From Oxyruncus cristatus (lineage: Eukaryota > Chordata > Aves > Passeriformes > Cotingidae): a DNA stretch of 64,000 nucleotides. The stretch spans positions 991,777 to 1,055,776 of the forward strand of contig VXAY01006167.1 of NCBI GenBank assembly GCA_013399855.1, in the 5' to 3' direction. The position numbers and the translations under genes are program-made. Each line of letters starts with the position of its first letter. Within the stretch, counting starts at the first letter, position 1. Below are positions 13,890 through 26,356 of the stretch, in pieces. The notes beneath the pieces are model-generated. The model had not been told where the DNA came from. It searched no databases and saw only the letters and a list, made by a program, of their open reading frames with translations.

Positions 13890-14793
13890 GTAAGTCGACT
13901 AATATTTGACAAAATAACAGTGTTGGGTTTGTTGCAATGTCAAGAACATGTGGCTGAAAACACAGTTCTTTGCAACTTCATAATTAAGGTATGAAAAAAG
14001 AATGAGGTTCTTTAAGCTTTCAAAGTCTTTGAGTTTTCTGTAAGCCCCTTGATGTGGTTTGCCCTGTTACTTGAGCTTTTATAAGCATCTTAAATCTCTG
14101 CATGACGTGCTTTTAATTTGTCAATATATTCCTAATCTTTTTCAAACAATACATTCTTAAATAATTTTTTATACTATTAATACTATATATAGATCTCTTG
14201 AAGTTGGAGTTATTGAAGTTGTCTTTAATGTGGCTTTTGAGCATGGTATACTTTGTGTACTGGAGATGTTCCAGTTCCAGCAAATGTAAATGGGTTGGGT
14301 TTATGTTTGTTTGTTTCCTTTAATAAGCATTTTATGTTCTATATCTTAGGTAAATTTACTTCAATATAATAATACTCCAGTCTTGCTTATGGGACTGATT
14401 AATTGTAGGATAATTTCAAAGTTATTTCCCTTAACAGCTGAGCTAATTGTGAGAAATAAAATGTATCATTAATGTGTTTATATATGCTGACCTGAAGTTG
14501 AAAGTTTCATCCACCTGCAAAGCTTTTGTAACTACAAATAATAATTTAATATCCAAGGAAGTTTTTTCCTAGTTTTTAAAAAGTTAATAGTGCCATATTT
14601 TAAAGGATGTTTCTGCACTGATTGTCAAAAAAATATGTGCGTGGAGGTAGAATTATTTCTGTCACCTTGTTTGACTACTATCTCTTTTTGTTTCCTTTGT
14701 TTGTATGCTTGTTCAGTGACTTAAGGACAGTGGTATTGTACCTTTGACTCTTAAATTTTGTTAAAATGCTTGTATGTAAACCAATCAAATTTT

Positions 14794-14831
14794 CATATCC
14801 ATATCCATATCCATATTCATATTCATATTCA

Positions 14832-14896
<65 letters not shown>
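14794..14896. repeat. Compound microsatellite (CATATY)n then (ATT)n
   Basis: About seven hexamer units, CATATC changing to CATATT, run from 14794 to about 14835. They pass directly into about 20 perfect ATT units up to 14896. The transition through CATATT suggests the triplet array grew from the hexamer edge. Likely highly polymorphic in length. Confidence 0.95.
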
Positions 14897-14897
<1 letters not shown>

Positions 14898-17800
14898 ATC
14901 CAGAAATCTAGCTATGTAAAACACGTGATGTAATACAATACGTGAGAAAGAAAAGCGAACTGTGACACAATAGAATCTGTTTTGCAAACTATATGTGTAA
15001 TTTACGGGAAGTTCCTGTGCATCCAGGACGGCTGATGGAAGTGGAGCTGCTTGTCTTCATACAGCTTGATTTGCATTAATGTTCCACCATAAACAATGAC
15101 CATGGATTCTTGGCACCAGATTTTAATTAACAGATATATTGTATTCCCATGTATCTTAAGTGGAACTGTGTTGGTTTATGTCTTAGTTGACTTGAAGCTG
15201 ATTCATTATTCTCTTCCACAGTTTTAGCATTGGCAGCTATTATCATATCAGCAGCTGGATTTTCGATAACCTAGTATAGCTGGCACATGTTGGGGCATAT
15301 GGGAATTTATTAAATCATTCAGCTCTTTCACACAGAAAAGAGTGAATTACTTAATGTCCAAATTTAAAACAGCTGGTCACTGAATATATAGTAATCTATG
15401 TCATACGTTATTTTTCCATGGGCTTTTTTGTAGTGAACTTAGCAAGGAAGAAATAATTGGTTTGATCTCTTAATTTTAAATAATGATAAACTTTATTTAT
15501 CCTGCTTATTAAGAAACTACCAAATTATCTAGGAGTTCCTGTTAGAAAATAGTCTCCAGATATTAAGATGGAAAATTCTTGGTACCATATGGCAGCAGTA
15601 TAAAGAAGCTATGCAAGGCAGAGAAAATGTTTTGGATATTTGAACATGGGCTTATCTGTAAAATAATTTTTTTTTCTTTGCACTTAAAAGCATGAAGTCT
15701 TCATTTGTAGGCTTTAGTCCTAGGGTAGCAGCCAGCTATTACATTCCCATGTAAATATTCCTATAAAGATCTCAGCACAAAGCTTGCCAGAACTCAACAT
15801 TGCTGCAGAGAACTCCAGAGCCTAGAGCCAGAATAGCTAAAATTAAATATGTGTTTTAACTACTTTGATAGCCAGAAGATATTATTTCTATCTTCCATTT
15901 ATCAAAAAAGAAAAAATAAAGTAGAACTCCCTGTATCTTCTTTCTCTATTGCTGGGGCCATGAAGTCGTCTAGAAGCTTCCTACATAAAATGTGTGGGGG
16001 CCTATCACTAGATTCCAAATCTCACCTTTACCTCTAGAATGTGATGTCTACTGTGATAGTAACTTCACCAAAAACTCTATTAAATCAATAATTATATAGG
16101 CTGACCTGCCAATGAAGTAATACCAGGCAGCAAGAAACTATATGGTTATCAGTTAAGTGTTTAATGACTTGTGTTCAATCATCTAAGCCCATAAAAATGA
16201 AGTATAACAAGTAAAAATGAAAGGAAAAAGGAAAAGAACCATTTCATAATTTTGCTTTTGGAATCTCAAAGGTATACCAGCCGGTTTCTGAAGCTTTTTC
16301 TCGGTCAGGCCAACTATAAACCCTGTGGGGCTTTTTTCTCCAAGAAGCAGCAAATACCCTTCCTTCCTTTGTAGAGCTATGAGCGAGGGCAGACGCATCT
16401 TCTTGTCAGAGTGGGGATTTATTTATACCCTGCTGAGCACTGTACGCCTTACAGAGAAGCTAGAGTTTCTCCAAGAGTACTCTAGATAGAGTACTCTTTA
16501 TACTGGAACTCACTCTTTAAAAGAATGGAACCTTCTTTGGACTGTGAGGTTAGAAATGTCACTTTTTTCTTCTCTTTGAGGACTCTCTTCAGGCATGAAC
16601 ATAGAAATGAACTTGAAAATTAGTATTGGCATACTAGCGCTGTCTTTTGATATGCAACGCTTTGTATTTGAGGGCCACTCTCCCCCAGCCCGGTGACAAC
16701 ATTTTTGGTTTATTATGAACATCAATTAGCAAAATTCATAGAATATAAAGCAAGAGAGGCAAATCCAGTAGACTGTGAAAAACTGAAGTATGGAAGGCTT
16801 GTTTTATGCTTTTTTTAGAAATTCCTTCTGTGATATTTTGGACTTTTTTGCACTGAAATTTCCGTAAATTCAGGTATTCAAGAAAATACCACTGAGCAGT
16901 TGATATGTCAGTAGCTGATCTACAGATATAACGTGTGTCTATATTTACTGAGGATATAATTGTAAACTACTCTAGAGAGCAACAGCATAAAGTGAGGATG
17001 CATTGATTAATTTAGAGGGTGTACGTAGTCTGTAGGGACTAAGGACTAGTGCCCTACTCTGTGGTCTTTGGGGACCAAGACAATAGTCTGGAGGGAGTAT
17101 TTGCAATACTGATTCCTGGATGAAATATTAGTTTCAATGTGTTTGCAACTAAATACAGGATCTTTAGAAATCGCTGCTAGGTAAATGTAATCCAGAGACC
17201 AATTTAATCTTATATCAGAAAGTGTTTTAATTGTGGTGTCATTATATCAAAATGTGAGTTGTTTTTCAAGTGATCTCAACTTTCAAGATTCAGCATAGAT
17301 TATATTTCTGAAAGGTGATGTTTGTAGTTGCAAAAAGAGCAAGACAGCTTTAATTATCTTGAAGTTTTGAAACTTAATCCCCTGAAATTTGCTTTTGCTG
17401 ATAAAAGCAAACAATTGGAATATATTTTAGTTAAAGAAACCTGAGATCTGAATGTCATATTCTGTAATTGCTTGAATAATCAGCGATGTGAATATATACC
17501 CATAAAAAATTCCTTAGACTGGTAATGTGTTTTCCAAATGTCTTGTTTGCTTTTGTTGTCCAGACTATATTCTCTTACCTTCATAGTTTGTGAAGCGATT
17601 ACCATGTTCATCAAAGTTTATATTCCTCTTTCCTATTACTGCTGCTTGATAAGAGAATTACAAAACCAGAATCTAGATGAATAAAAACGTAGGGAAATTT
17701 AGAGCTAGATTGAAACACTGTATCTTTCTGTTTTGGAAAATAGAGTAATGCTGAGGAAAAGCTGGGTTTGCCTCCCAGTTTGCTTTTGTTTGTGTTCTGA

Positions 17801-20182
17801 GAGAGAAGCATAATATTAATTGTGGGTGGCTGCTGCTGCTCACTTGAGACTGTCTCATAATTCAGGCTGGAAACATCTGAGCTTTCCAATATCACTGGAA
17901 AGCCAGCAAACTTGGGCTGCCAGAGGGGAAGCCACAGCTCTGCCAGGCGGAAAGTTCTATTCTTTTTTTTCACTGGTTCTTGCTTCTCCATTAAAGTAAG
18001 ACCTGCTAGTAAGCCTCTCCTAGCCTCCATTTAGTTGTAATCAAGTCTTGATTTTTCAGCATATGTAGATACATTATTACAGTCAGCTGGAAAAAGGCAG
18101 TAAAAAGTAGTAAATGTGTGCAGTGGAAAATAAATCACAGGCTTGGAAGGAAATTAATCACTCAAGTGTAAACTCAAATCCTAGTTGCCTACAGCAGTTA
18201 CAGACAACTGCCCAGTGTCTGAAGAAACTGGAGATACTGTCCAAATTGAGAGAAGGTGTTATATAGTACTTTTGGGACAGCTGGCTTCAGTGAGGCTCCC
18301 TTCTTCCCTGTTGCTTTACAAGGAGTTAGACCAGTAAATGTAGGTTCAGCAGCTTCCTAGGTGACTCTTAATTCTGTTTTTAAGGGTTTGGGGGGATTCA
18401 GGGGTGATTGTCTTGTGTTTCTTTTTATCTACCCTGCCTTTGTCTCTTTTGTTGCAGCCAGGCTGCATCTGTTTGGGTGTTACTCAGACTGCTTCAGGAT
18501 AAAGTTGTGTTGCTGGGAGCAAAGTGGACCCTGCTGCTGTCTCCTCCCAGTCATGTTAATCAGTTTTTACAGCAATAGTTGCATGTAACTTGTAACTCTA
18601 AATAATTTTCTTCTGAAAGATGCCCATACAGTAAGCCCCTGAATATTGCTAAATCCACAGGGAAAGATAAACATCTACATGAATCATCTTCGAATTTGCA
18701 GCTATTCCAGACAATCTGCAGTTTTGAAGTTATCCCAGGCCTTGTGGCAGTAGTATTGTCTCTATCACATTATTGTGACTCTTATTGAAACTAGAATTTG
18801 AAGGCAATGAATACAATAATTTTTAAACGACCATTTACTATTTTTATATACCTTTTTCTACTCAATTTCAAAGTGCAGGTAATTAAGTAGACTATAACAA
18901 AACCCTCACTTTTTTACAGTGTAACTGTGTTTCATTTTCTTTCTCAAAACGCACATTTGTTTCTCAGAGAAGAGACATTGTTGAGCTCATTTTGCAGATG
19001 TGCAAATCGTGTCCCTAACAAACCGTGACAAGTCTTTCAGATTTCGGCTTTTTTAATGGGTTTTAGTACATCTGTTCTGTCAGTCTAACTACTGCAAATG
19101 TCATCTGTTTAAAATCCTTATGACGTTTTCTGCAAAGAAATTGCTGAGTGTATTTGGTACTTATTTGTAATTTTATACTTCAGTCTCTGGACTCTTCTCT
19201 TCACTCTGTCTTTTGTCTGCTCCTGGAGTCTGAACTAATAACTTTACCAAATGTGTTGCTTTTTATGTTTTACATGAATTGAGTGTTTTTAGAAAGTATT
19301 GAATTAGCACCGAAAGCTAAAACATGGCTGGTTTTCACCAAACACACGCAGCACAAAGGTACATTTAAGTTTGTGTCTAGACTTGAGCCTAGTGTTTCAT
19401 GGTGTAGTTTTTGATGGACTATAAACTCCTTTTACCACAGGATTAGTTGTCTTTAGGGGTCTTGAAATTTAAATTTGGGCTTGCCTAAAGCAGTTGCCAC
19501 GTTTATAAGCCTTCCTGCCTTGCATTTGATTTACAAGGTCATGGAGAGAGATACAAGTAGGTGAGAGGTTTCAAAGGTGCTGAACACTTTCAGGTCCATT
19601 CATTTCATTATAATATTTTTAATATTTAGCATGCAACTACCCAACTTTTAAAAGTTTCTTTTTCTTTGGAACCAACTGGCAAGAGACAAGTATTAGGCAT
19701 TTCAGGATAGCTTTTTTTTTTTTTTACTGTAACATTACTTCTACCAAGCTGAATGTTGTTTTAGGAGGGCAGTCTTTCCATTTTGACTTGCCATTTTCTC
19801 AGCTAATGCTACTGTACCCTTACTTTTTAGCAAGGACATATACTTTCCCAAAGTGGGAATGGAAGGAAAGGCACTTACAAATATCTGCATCTTTTTAATC
19901 TTTGTCTTCACTTTCTACACATTGTTGAATCAGGCTTCAGGTAGTTCATGGAGAGACCTCTTACTGTCATGGTTCACATTTATAATGTTGCCACTTTATA
20001 AATCCCTAATCACCATCTTCTAGCCCAATGCATCAAGGATATTAAGAATTTTCTGGGCTTTAGACTCCTACTTGTTATGTTGTTTGTACATCTGTCAGAG
20101 TCTTGTTCACGTGCGAGGATGTACATATTCAAATACTGAAGTCCAAATTGAATTATGGAATATGATGTTAAAGTAATTCTCA

Positions 20183-20243
20183 GAGCTGGACTCGATGATC
20201 CTCGTGGGTCCCCTCCAACTCCGCATATTCTTTGATTATGTAA
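20183..20243 (+). mobile_element. CR1 retrotransposon 3'-end fragment
   Basis: About 60 bp match the CR1 3' terminus: GAGCTGGACTCGATGATCCT, GTGGGTCCCCTCCAACTC, then the degenerate terminal ATTCTTTGATTATG repeat. CR1 copies end in short ATTCTATG-like tandem units rather than poly-A and are usually 5'-truncated, as here. It lies in sense orientation to CDKAL1. Confidence 0.85.
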
Positions 20244-22885
20244 AGCTAGAGACTACTTTGAAAATTAGTGGACACTAAATGTAGCTTCCACCTGTTTATT
20301 TTTGTGGAAGATACTGTTTGTGAAACTTATGACTTCAGAATTTCTATATGCTCCCTAATTTTTTATATGAAATCTCTTTGGATTCTGGAGCATTCAGTTC
20401 TGCTTATTGACCTGTTTAAGCAGGATGTGTGCATGGTATTCACATTTTAGAGCATTTTCTTCTGAATAATACCCATATTTTTCTGGAGATAAGAGAATCA
20501 TTACAAGAGGGTTAGTTTGTTGTTTTTTGCTGGTACTCCTGTTACTGTTCCACTCCCATAGTAAAAACTGGAGGGTGAAGCCTGGGAAATGAAGTTCCCA
20601 GCTTGTTGAGTGCAGGCTTAGTGTGCACACAGGGCATTTGCAGTTCGGACGCTTGGAGGTCACAGCACTGTGATATTCTACTTTGGCCAAAATTTGAAAG
20701 AATCATTTTTTGAATGGTTGCTGAAAAGACAAGGTACATGCCCTTATTAAATGTAAAAACAATTTAGTCTTATTATTATACTTTTCATATGAGCTAGGTT
20801 ACTCTTTTTACTAAATAGAACTCATAATGTTGTTTGGTGTGATACTTTCCATATGCAGTTATGGTTAGGCTTTCCTTTTTCTGGGAGCTTTATCTGCAGT
20901 TTTCTTCTGCAAACTCCTAATGACAGTACTGTCAGATGATAGAGTAGACATTAGTAAAGTACATCCAATTCCATTTCTTAAGTATACCAAGATGGTATCT
21001 TTTTTTCTTTTTCCTCTCTTCCCCCTGAGGGTGTGTGAATGTGTTTTTTTGGAAGTAATGACATAAAATCTGTAGTAAGGATAAAAGGAAGGAATTTTAA
21101 GCATCATGCAGTAGTAGAAATAAGTATTCTTAGAGCATTTAATATTTATAATGTTTAAATGCCTGGTTTTACTTACTAAGATACTATATTTCTCTAGTAT
21201 TTTTACACAAAGTAAAATCACTTTTTTTTCTGAATAAGTATTTGCATTGTGTTTCAATGTCTTGAAACACAGAACTTAGAACTTGAGAGGGAGTCCAGTT
21301 TGGTTTTAAAACAATAATAACTTTTATTCATGTCAGTTAATAGCAGATTGATTTGACATCAGCTTTAATTTGTTCCTGTGTTTTTAAGCTTGTCCAAACA
21401 TATGTTAAGATACGTAAGTATTGTGATAGCATATTAGTATACATACAAATCTGAGATATGTGTATACATTATGACAGTATTAAATTTTTATGTTTCATGC
21501 ATTTAAGAAAAGTATTTGTTTATTTAGATGTGTACATGTTTCTGATTTTAGGCATTGTACTAGGTAATACATTAATTTTGAAAGCCATGTGATTCTGATC
21601 ACATAGGACAATACAGCACAAAAGAATTTTTGATGAAGGTGGTAGTTGGCCAGCTGATAGTCACTGAATGAAGTTACATTTGTGTCGCACTTTCGGTGAA
21701 AATAAGTTGGAAAGAATAATTGAAGAAATAAAAAAGCAATACTTCCATAGCCAATCAGTACCTTTAATGGTTATTTTCTTTAAACCTAAGGTGAGTAAAT
21801 GAAGAAAACGAGTAAGTGGAAATATAAAAAAAGCTGTTAAACCACTTTAAAAGTGTAGCTATACAATTAAAACACCATTGCATGCAAGAGGCACGGTAGT
21901 TCTGTTATCCAGAATTTTTGTGTGTACATTCATTTGGGGACAATGAGATCACAAATTACTTCAAGGAAGCTCAGTTTTGTGTTCATGTGCATCTCATATT
22001 GGTCTGTAATTTGTACTCATGAGTTGGTGATTCACCTCTTTTTAATGACAGTGCAATTTATAGTTGTAAACTTCCTATTTATTTCATGGCAAAGTGATCG
22101 CAAACATGAAATTTTAGAAGATTTGTGCATTAGAGTAGTGGCTATGGCAGATGAAAGTTTATTTTCCACAGCTGAATTGCTTATCTCATGCATTTGTAAT
22201 TTTTTTTTGTCTTTCTATTTTGGTTCTCATCATTATAGAATTCTCTTTTTGTGTAGTAGGAGAAATTGTCAAAGTACAGCTGTTAAATTACTTTGTAACA
22301 GGAAGACAATATTGCAAATATGGTTATATGTAAAGGCACAAGAAGCAATATAAATTCTTCTCAAACTACTTACTGGAAAATTGTGATTCAGATGCAAGTT
22401 AAAGCTGGAAAATATGTTAGTGTGTCCAAGCACCTTAGGCATAGGAGAACGTAAAGCCAGAGTGGCTGATTGTAAGCCATTTCATCTTAAATCTGGAGAA
22501 AATATGTACTGGAAAGACCCAAAAGCCATAGAAATTAACTGTCTTCTAGCTTGCTGTGTTAGATGCTTCTCTGGTTGGCTTTTGAATGATCCATGACCCT
22601 TAGCAGGAGAGGCAACCTTGAGATCAGAGCATAGTTCCATACAGTCTTGCAGTCAGCTTTGGGCTAATAACTTTTGGACATTACAAACCCCAATAGATTT
22701 GAATCAGTCTCCTACAAAAAGCTTTGCATTAAAGAAAAATACTGGTCTCTCTGAACTGTTTGTCTCCATTGAAGGTTGTTTGTTGAGTCAAATTCTGACA
22801 CAAGCCTTCAACTTTCTTACAGAAGTGGTAAACACTACATTTGAAAAATGGGTCATGTGGTCATTTGTAGCTCTACTGCTGAATC

Positions 22886-22902
22886 TGTGTGTGTGTGTGT
22901 GT
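22886..22902. repeat. Short (TG)n microsatellite
   Basis: About eight TG dinucleotides. They produce the CVCVC run seen in the local 141-aa open frame at 22618-23043, which argues that this frame is not a gene. Confidence 0.8.
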
Positions 22903-23840
22903 CCCACAGTAACTGGCCACAGCTATCTTTTAACCCTAGTGCTTGGTGAGAGATCTGCTGTCTGTCATGATCTGGCTATATCCAAGACTCTGCAGGGTGA
23001 GGGAGGGAGACAGGCAGATTGTAGGTTCAGGTTTGAACAATAGGTTGGCATGATTTCTCTGCTGTAGTGGGATGATCGCTCCTGCACTGTTGACTTATGT
23101 TTTCGGGAGTACCTGACTCACACAGTCCCAAAAATTGCTAAGGAAGCCAGCTGGACTATGATCTGTGACCAACAAACTATTTTTCCAGGTAGCATATTCT
23201 TGGGCCTCCCCCACCTCTGTTAGACTATATACCAAGACACACAGGTTATAAACCTGAACACTTGAAGAGACTTCTGTTTCATTTCACTCTGTCACTTACT
23301 GTGTACCCACATACTTTGGAATGGAGGAAAATAAAAAAAATAAAACCCGTGCAAAGAATAGTTGTCTTAATTCTGGTTTGTACTTGTGTGACTGTTGACA
23401 CTGATTGTAAAATCCTAACAGCTGGGAAAAAACATAGCAGTAGAGATTCCTCCTTTTTAATGGTACAACGCTTTAAAATGTTTGTTTTCTCGAAAAAGAG
23501 AGCAAGCAAATAGAGCTTCTGTTATATCTCCTTTTAATCTTTGTTTCCTTCATGTTTCCTCACTTCATAGTTCTTGTAGTAATAGGCTGTAACCACCCTG
23601 TAGTATAATGTATTTACAGTCAGCAAAGAATGAAGGCTTAGGGATTTCTGCCACATCATTGTATCACCTACAGGGGCCTGCATGTGAACTGGAGTCTGAA
23701 CCTTATTTTCACCGAAGTTTATTATGATCTTATGTGATAATTAGAACAGGCATGAGAATAGCTGAGAGGACACAGGCAAAAGAAAATTGGAATTGAAATC
23801 TACACCCAGGTGTAGTTCAGGGATTATTGGTTTTGGTGCT

Positions 23841-23890
23841 GGTTGTTGTTGTTGTTGTAGTTGGGTGTTGTTGTTTTGTTGGTTTTGTGG
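23841..23890. repeat. Imperfect (TTG)n low-complexity tract
   Basis: TTG triplets interrupted by GTAGTTGGG and TTTTG spacers over about 50 bp. Simple low-complexity DNA with no further signal. Confidence 0.75.
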
Positions 23891-25572
23891 GGTGTATTTA
23901 TGGCTGCATTTAGTAAGTACAATAATATACCTTAATTCTGTGTGTGTTGGTGTATAAGATGAGCACTATGGATGCAGTGCATTGTAATTTAAATGCTATG
24001 AGAAAGAAGTTTTTCTTTAACCAATATTGCTATCAGCAGAAATATGTTTAAAATAATTTGTAAATGAAACCTTGTAGAGTAAAAAACTAATCTAAATTTT
24101 GAGCATGATTTTGTGACTTTTATCAGCATTATACCTGGGTGCATGCATTTGCTATGGATTCACTTAATTTTAGTTAAACATGTAAAACATTTGATTGCAA
24201 ATTATGAATTTAAAGACAGCAGTAATATTAACTGTACCTCACATTCACCTACGACTAGAAGAAGGGGAGCACGTTTTGGAAATCTGATCCTCAATGTAAT
24301 TGTTGTAATAAAACTTTAAAAGCTGGGTTGAAATGTTTAAAGTATATTTAAATCACTCAAATTGATATTCCATAAAATTGTTTTCTGTATCTTTGAAACA
24401 AGAGGAGATAGCTTCTAGCCCAAATTTGCAGAGCAGTGTTTCAGCATTGACAACCCTGTGTAATTGAAGGCAGATATCTTTGTGAGTCATTCCACTTCCT
24501 AGTCAGTGTTGTTCACACATACTATAGAAAAAGGAAACCCAGTTTAAAATATTTAGGGTTTAATTTTATTTCTTTATCTGCTTTCTTGAAGCATTTTATT
24601 ATGTATCCATGCATGAGGATATCATCTTCCCTTAGGTTTTATGTTAGGGCCTGCATGTATGTACCTGTTGAGAGTCAAGGTTTATGTCTTACACAGCAGA
24701 AGTTAATTTTAACCTCGTTTTCTCCCATCACTGTGAGCCTACAATCCCTGGATAGTTAACATTAATTAGAAATTAGCAGGGAGTAATTGTGCTTTCCCCA
24801 AGGATCATTTTTAGCTCAAATTTAAGATGAAAGAAAATGAGAAACTGTGTTACTGCCAGTCATTTGGATTATTTCCTTAACTCCTTATAATAGGAAATGA
24901 TCATCAAAACTTTTTGAATTCCTGAACAAAACTATTATGAGATTTTGTTGGCATTTTTTAAATGTTTACCTTGAAGCATTTTGCTGTGTTGAACTACTTT
25001 CATATCTTTTATAGGTGAGTTTGTGTTAACCGCTCTCAGCACATACCATCTAAACAGAATGTAGGTTAAACTTTAATTTTCCATTTTTGTCTGTCCTAAT
25101 AAATACAACAGTTCTTAATCTGAATACAAGCTGGTTTAGAAACAGAATTGTTCCATCGTTCACTTAATATCTGATTCAGCTCATCTGCTCTAAAAATGGT
25201 AGCAGGTCATACCTACTGGCAGTCATACCTACCAGTGTTCTATCAACTTTTCTGTATATTAGATTCAGTTTTTTAACTTGAAGCAGGGTGGCTATATATC
25301 TATAATAAGACACTAAAAGTTTTGAGCTGTGTGTATAAAAACGAGTCGTACAAACTGAAAGAGTTCCCAAACTATGGATTCTCAATAAAAGTCAGAAATA
25401 CAGATGTATGGAAAATGTTACATATAATGAAGACAAGTTTATGTTCATGGCTTAATTTGAAATCCAGTGGACACAGCAAACAAAAGTTGCAATGAATGAT
25501 GTAATTTTAGCATTAATAACTGATTTTTTTGTACATTTACCTTTCCAGATCACTCTAGATTTATGATATAGC

Positions 25573-26356
25573 ATACCTCCTCCCTCGCAGCAGCGCAGGG
25601 CGATGGGGGATGGGGGTTACATTCCATTCATCACAGATCTCTGCCACTCCTTCCTCCTCAGGAGGAGGACTCCTTACACTCTTCCCCTGCTCCAGCATGA
25701 GGTCCCTCCTACAGGAGACAGCTCTCTATGAAAATCTCCAACATGAGTCCTTCTCACAGATTCCAGTTCTTCATGAAATGCTCCACCGTGGGTTCCCCAC
25801 TGGGTCACAAGTCCTGACAGAAAACCTGCTCCAGTATGGGTTCCTGTCTCCAGGGGCCACAGGTTCTGCCAGGAGCTTGCTCCAGCAGAGACTTCCCACA
25901 CAGTCACAGCCTCCTTTGGGCATCTGCATGCTCCAGCGTGGGGTTCCCCATGGGCTGCAGATGGATCTCTGCTCCACCAGGGACTGCAGGGGCACAGCTG
26001 CCTCACCATGGTCTTCACCACAGGCTGCAGGGGAATCTCTGTGGCACCTGGAACACCTTCTCCCGCTTCTTCCTCACCCACTTGGGGTCTGCGGAGCTGT
26101 TGCTCTCACATATTCTCCCTCCTCTCTCTGGCTGCAGTTGTTGTTGTGCAGGGGTTTTTTTCCATCTTCTTAGATCTGTTGTCCCAGAGGTGCTACCGCT
26201 GTGCCTGATGGGCTCAACCTTGTCAGTGGTGGGTCCATCTTGGAGCCAGCTGGCACAGTCTCCGTCAGACAAGGGGGAAGCTTCTGGTAGCCTCTCACTG
26301 AAGCCACCCCTGCAGCCTCCCCCACTATCAAAGCCTTGCCACACGAGCCCAATACA
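25573..26356 (-). mobile_element. Avian ERVL-like LTR, 3'-truncated, antisense to CDKAL1
   Basis: Read on the minus strand, it starts at 26356 with TGTATTGGGCTCGTGTGGCA and continues with a GC-rich U3. It then passes through degenerate units of about 45-50 bp carrying variants of CACGCTGGAGCAG and CCCGTGGG (about 25990 down to 25690). It breaks off near 25573 inside a GGAGGAGGTA block, before any U5 or terminal CA. From memory this layout matches a family of long LTRs dispersed in bird genomes; the class assignment (ERVL) is inferred. The large open frames here, including 187 aa twice on the plus strand, are by-products of GC-rich repeat sequence. No internal retroviral genes adjoin it. Confidence 0.75.

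Noticed and set aside
17611..18030. 139-codon minus-strand open frame starting MEARRGLL
   Set aside because: It starts with ATG but shows no recognisable domain, no splice partners and no codon bias visible by eye. It is compatible with chance in 64 kb of six-frame DNA. Homology in other birds would revive it.
21922..23043. Plus-strand frames of 143 aa (21922-22353) and 141 aa (22618-23043) in near succession
   Set aside because: The 143-aa frame has no ATG at its stated start, the 141-aa frame contains a TG microsatellite (CVCVC), and neither resembles a known family. Read as chance.
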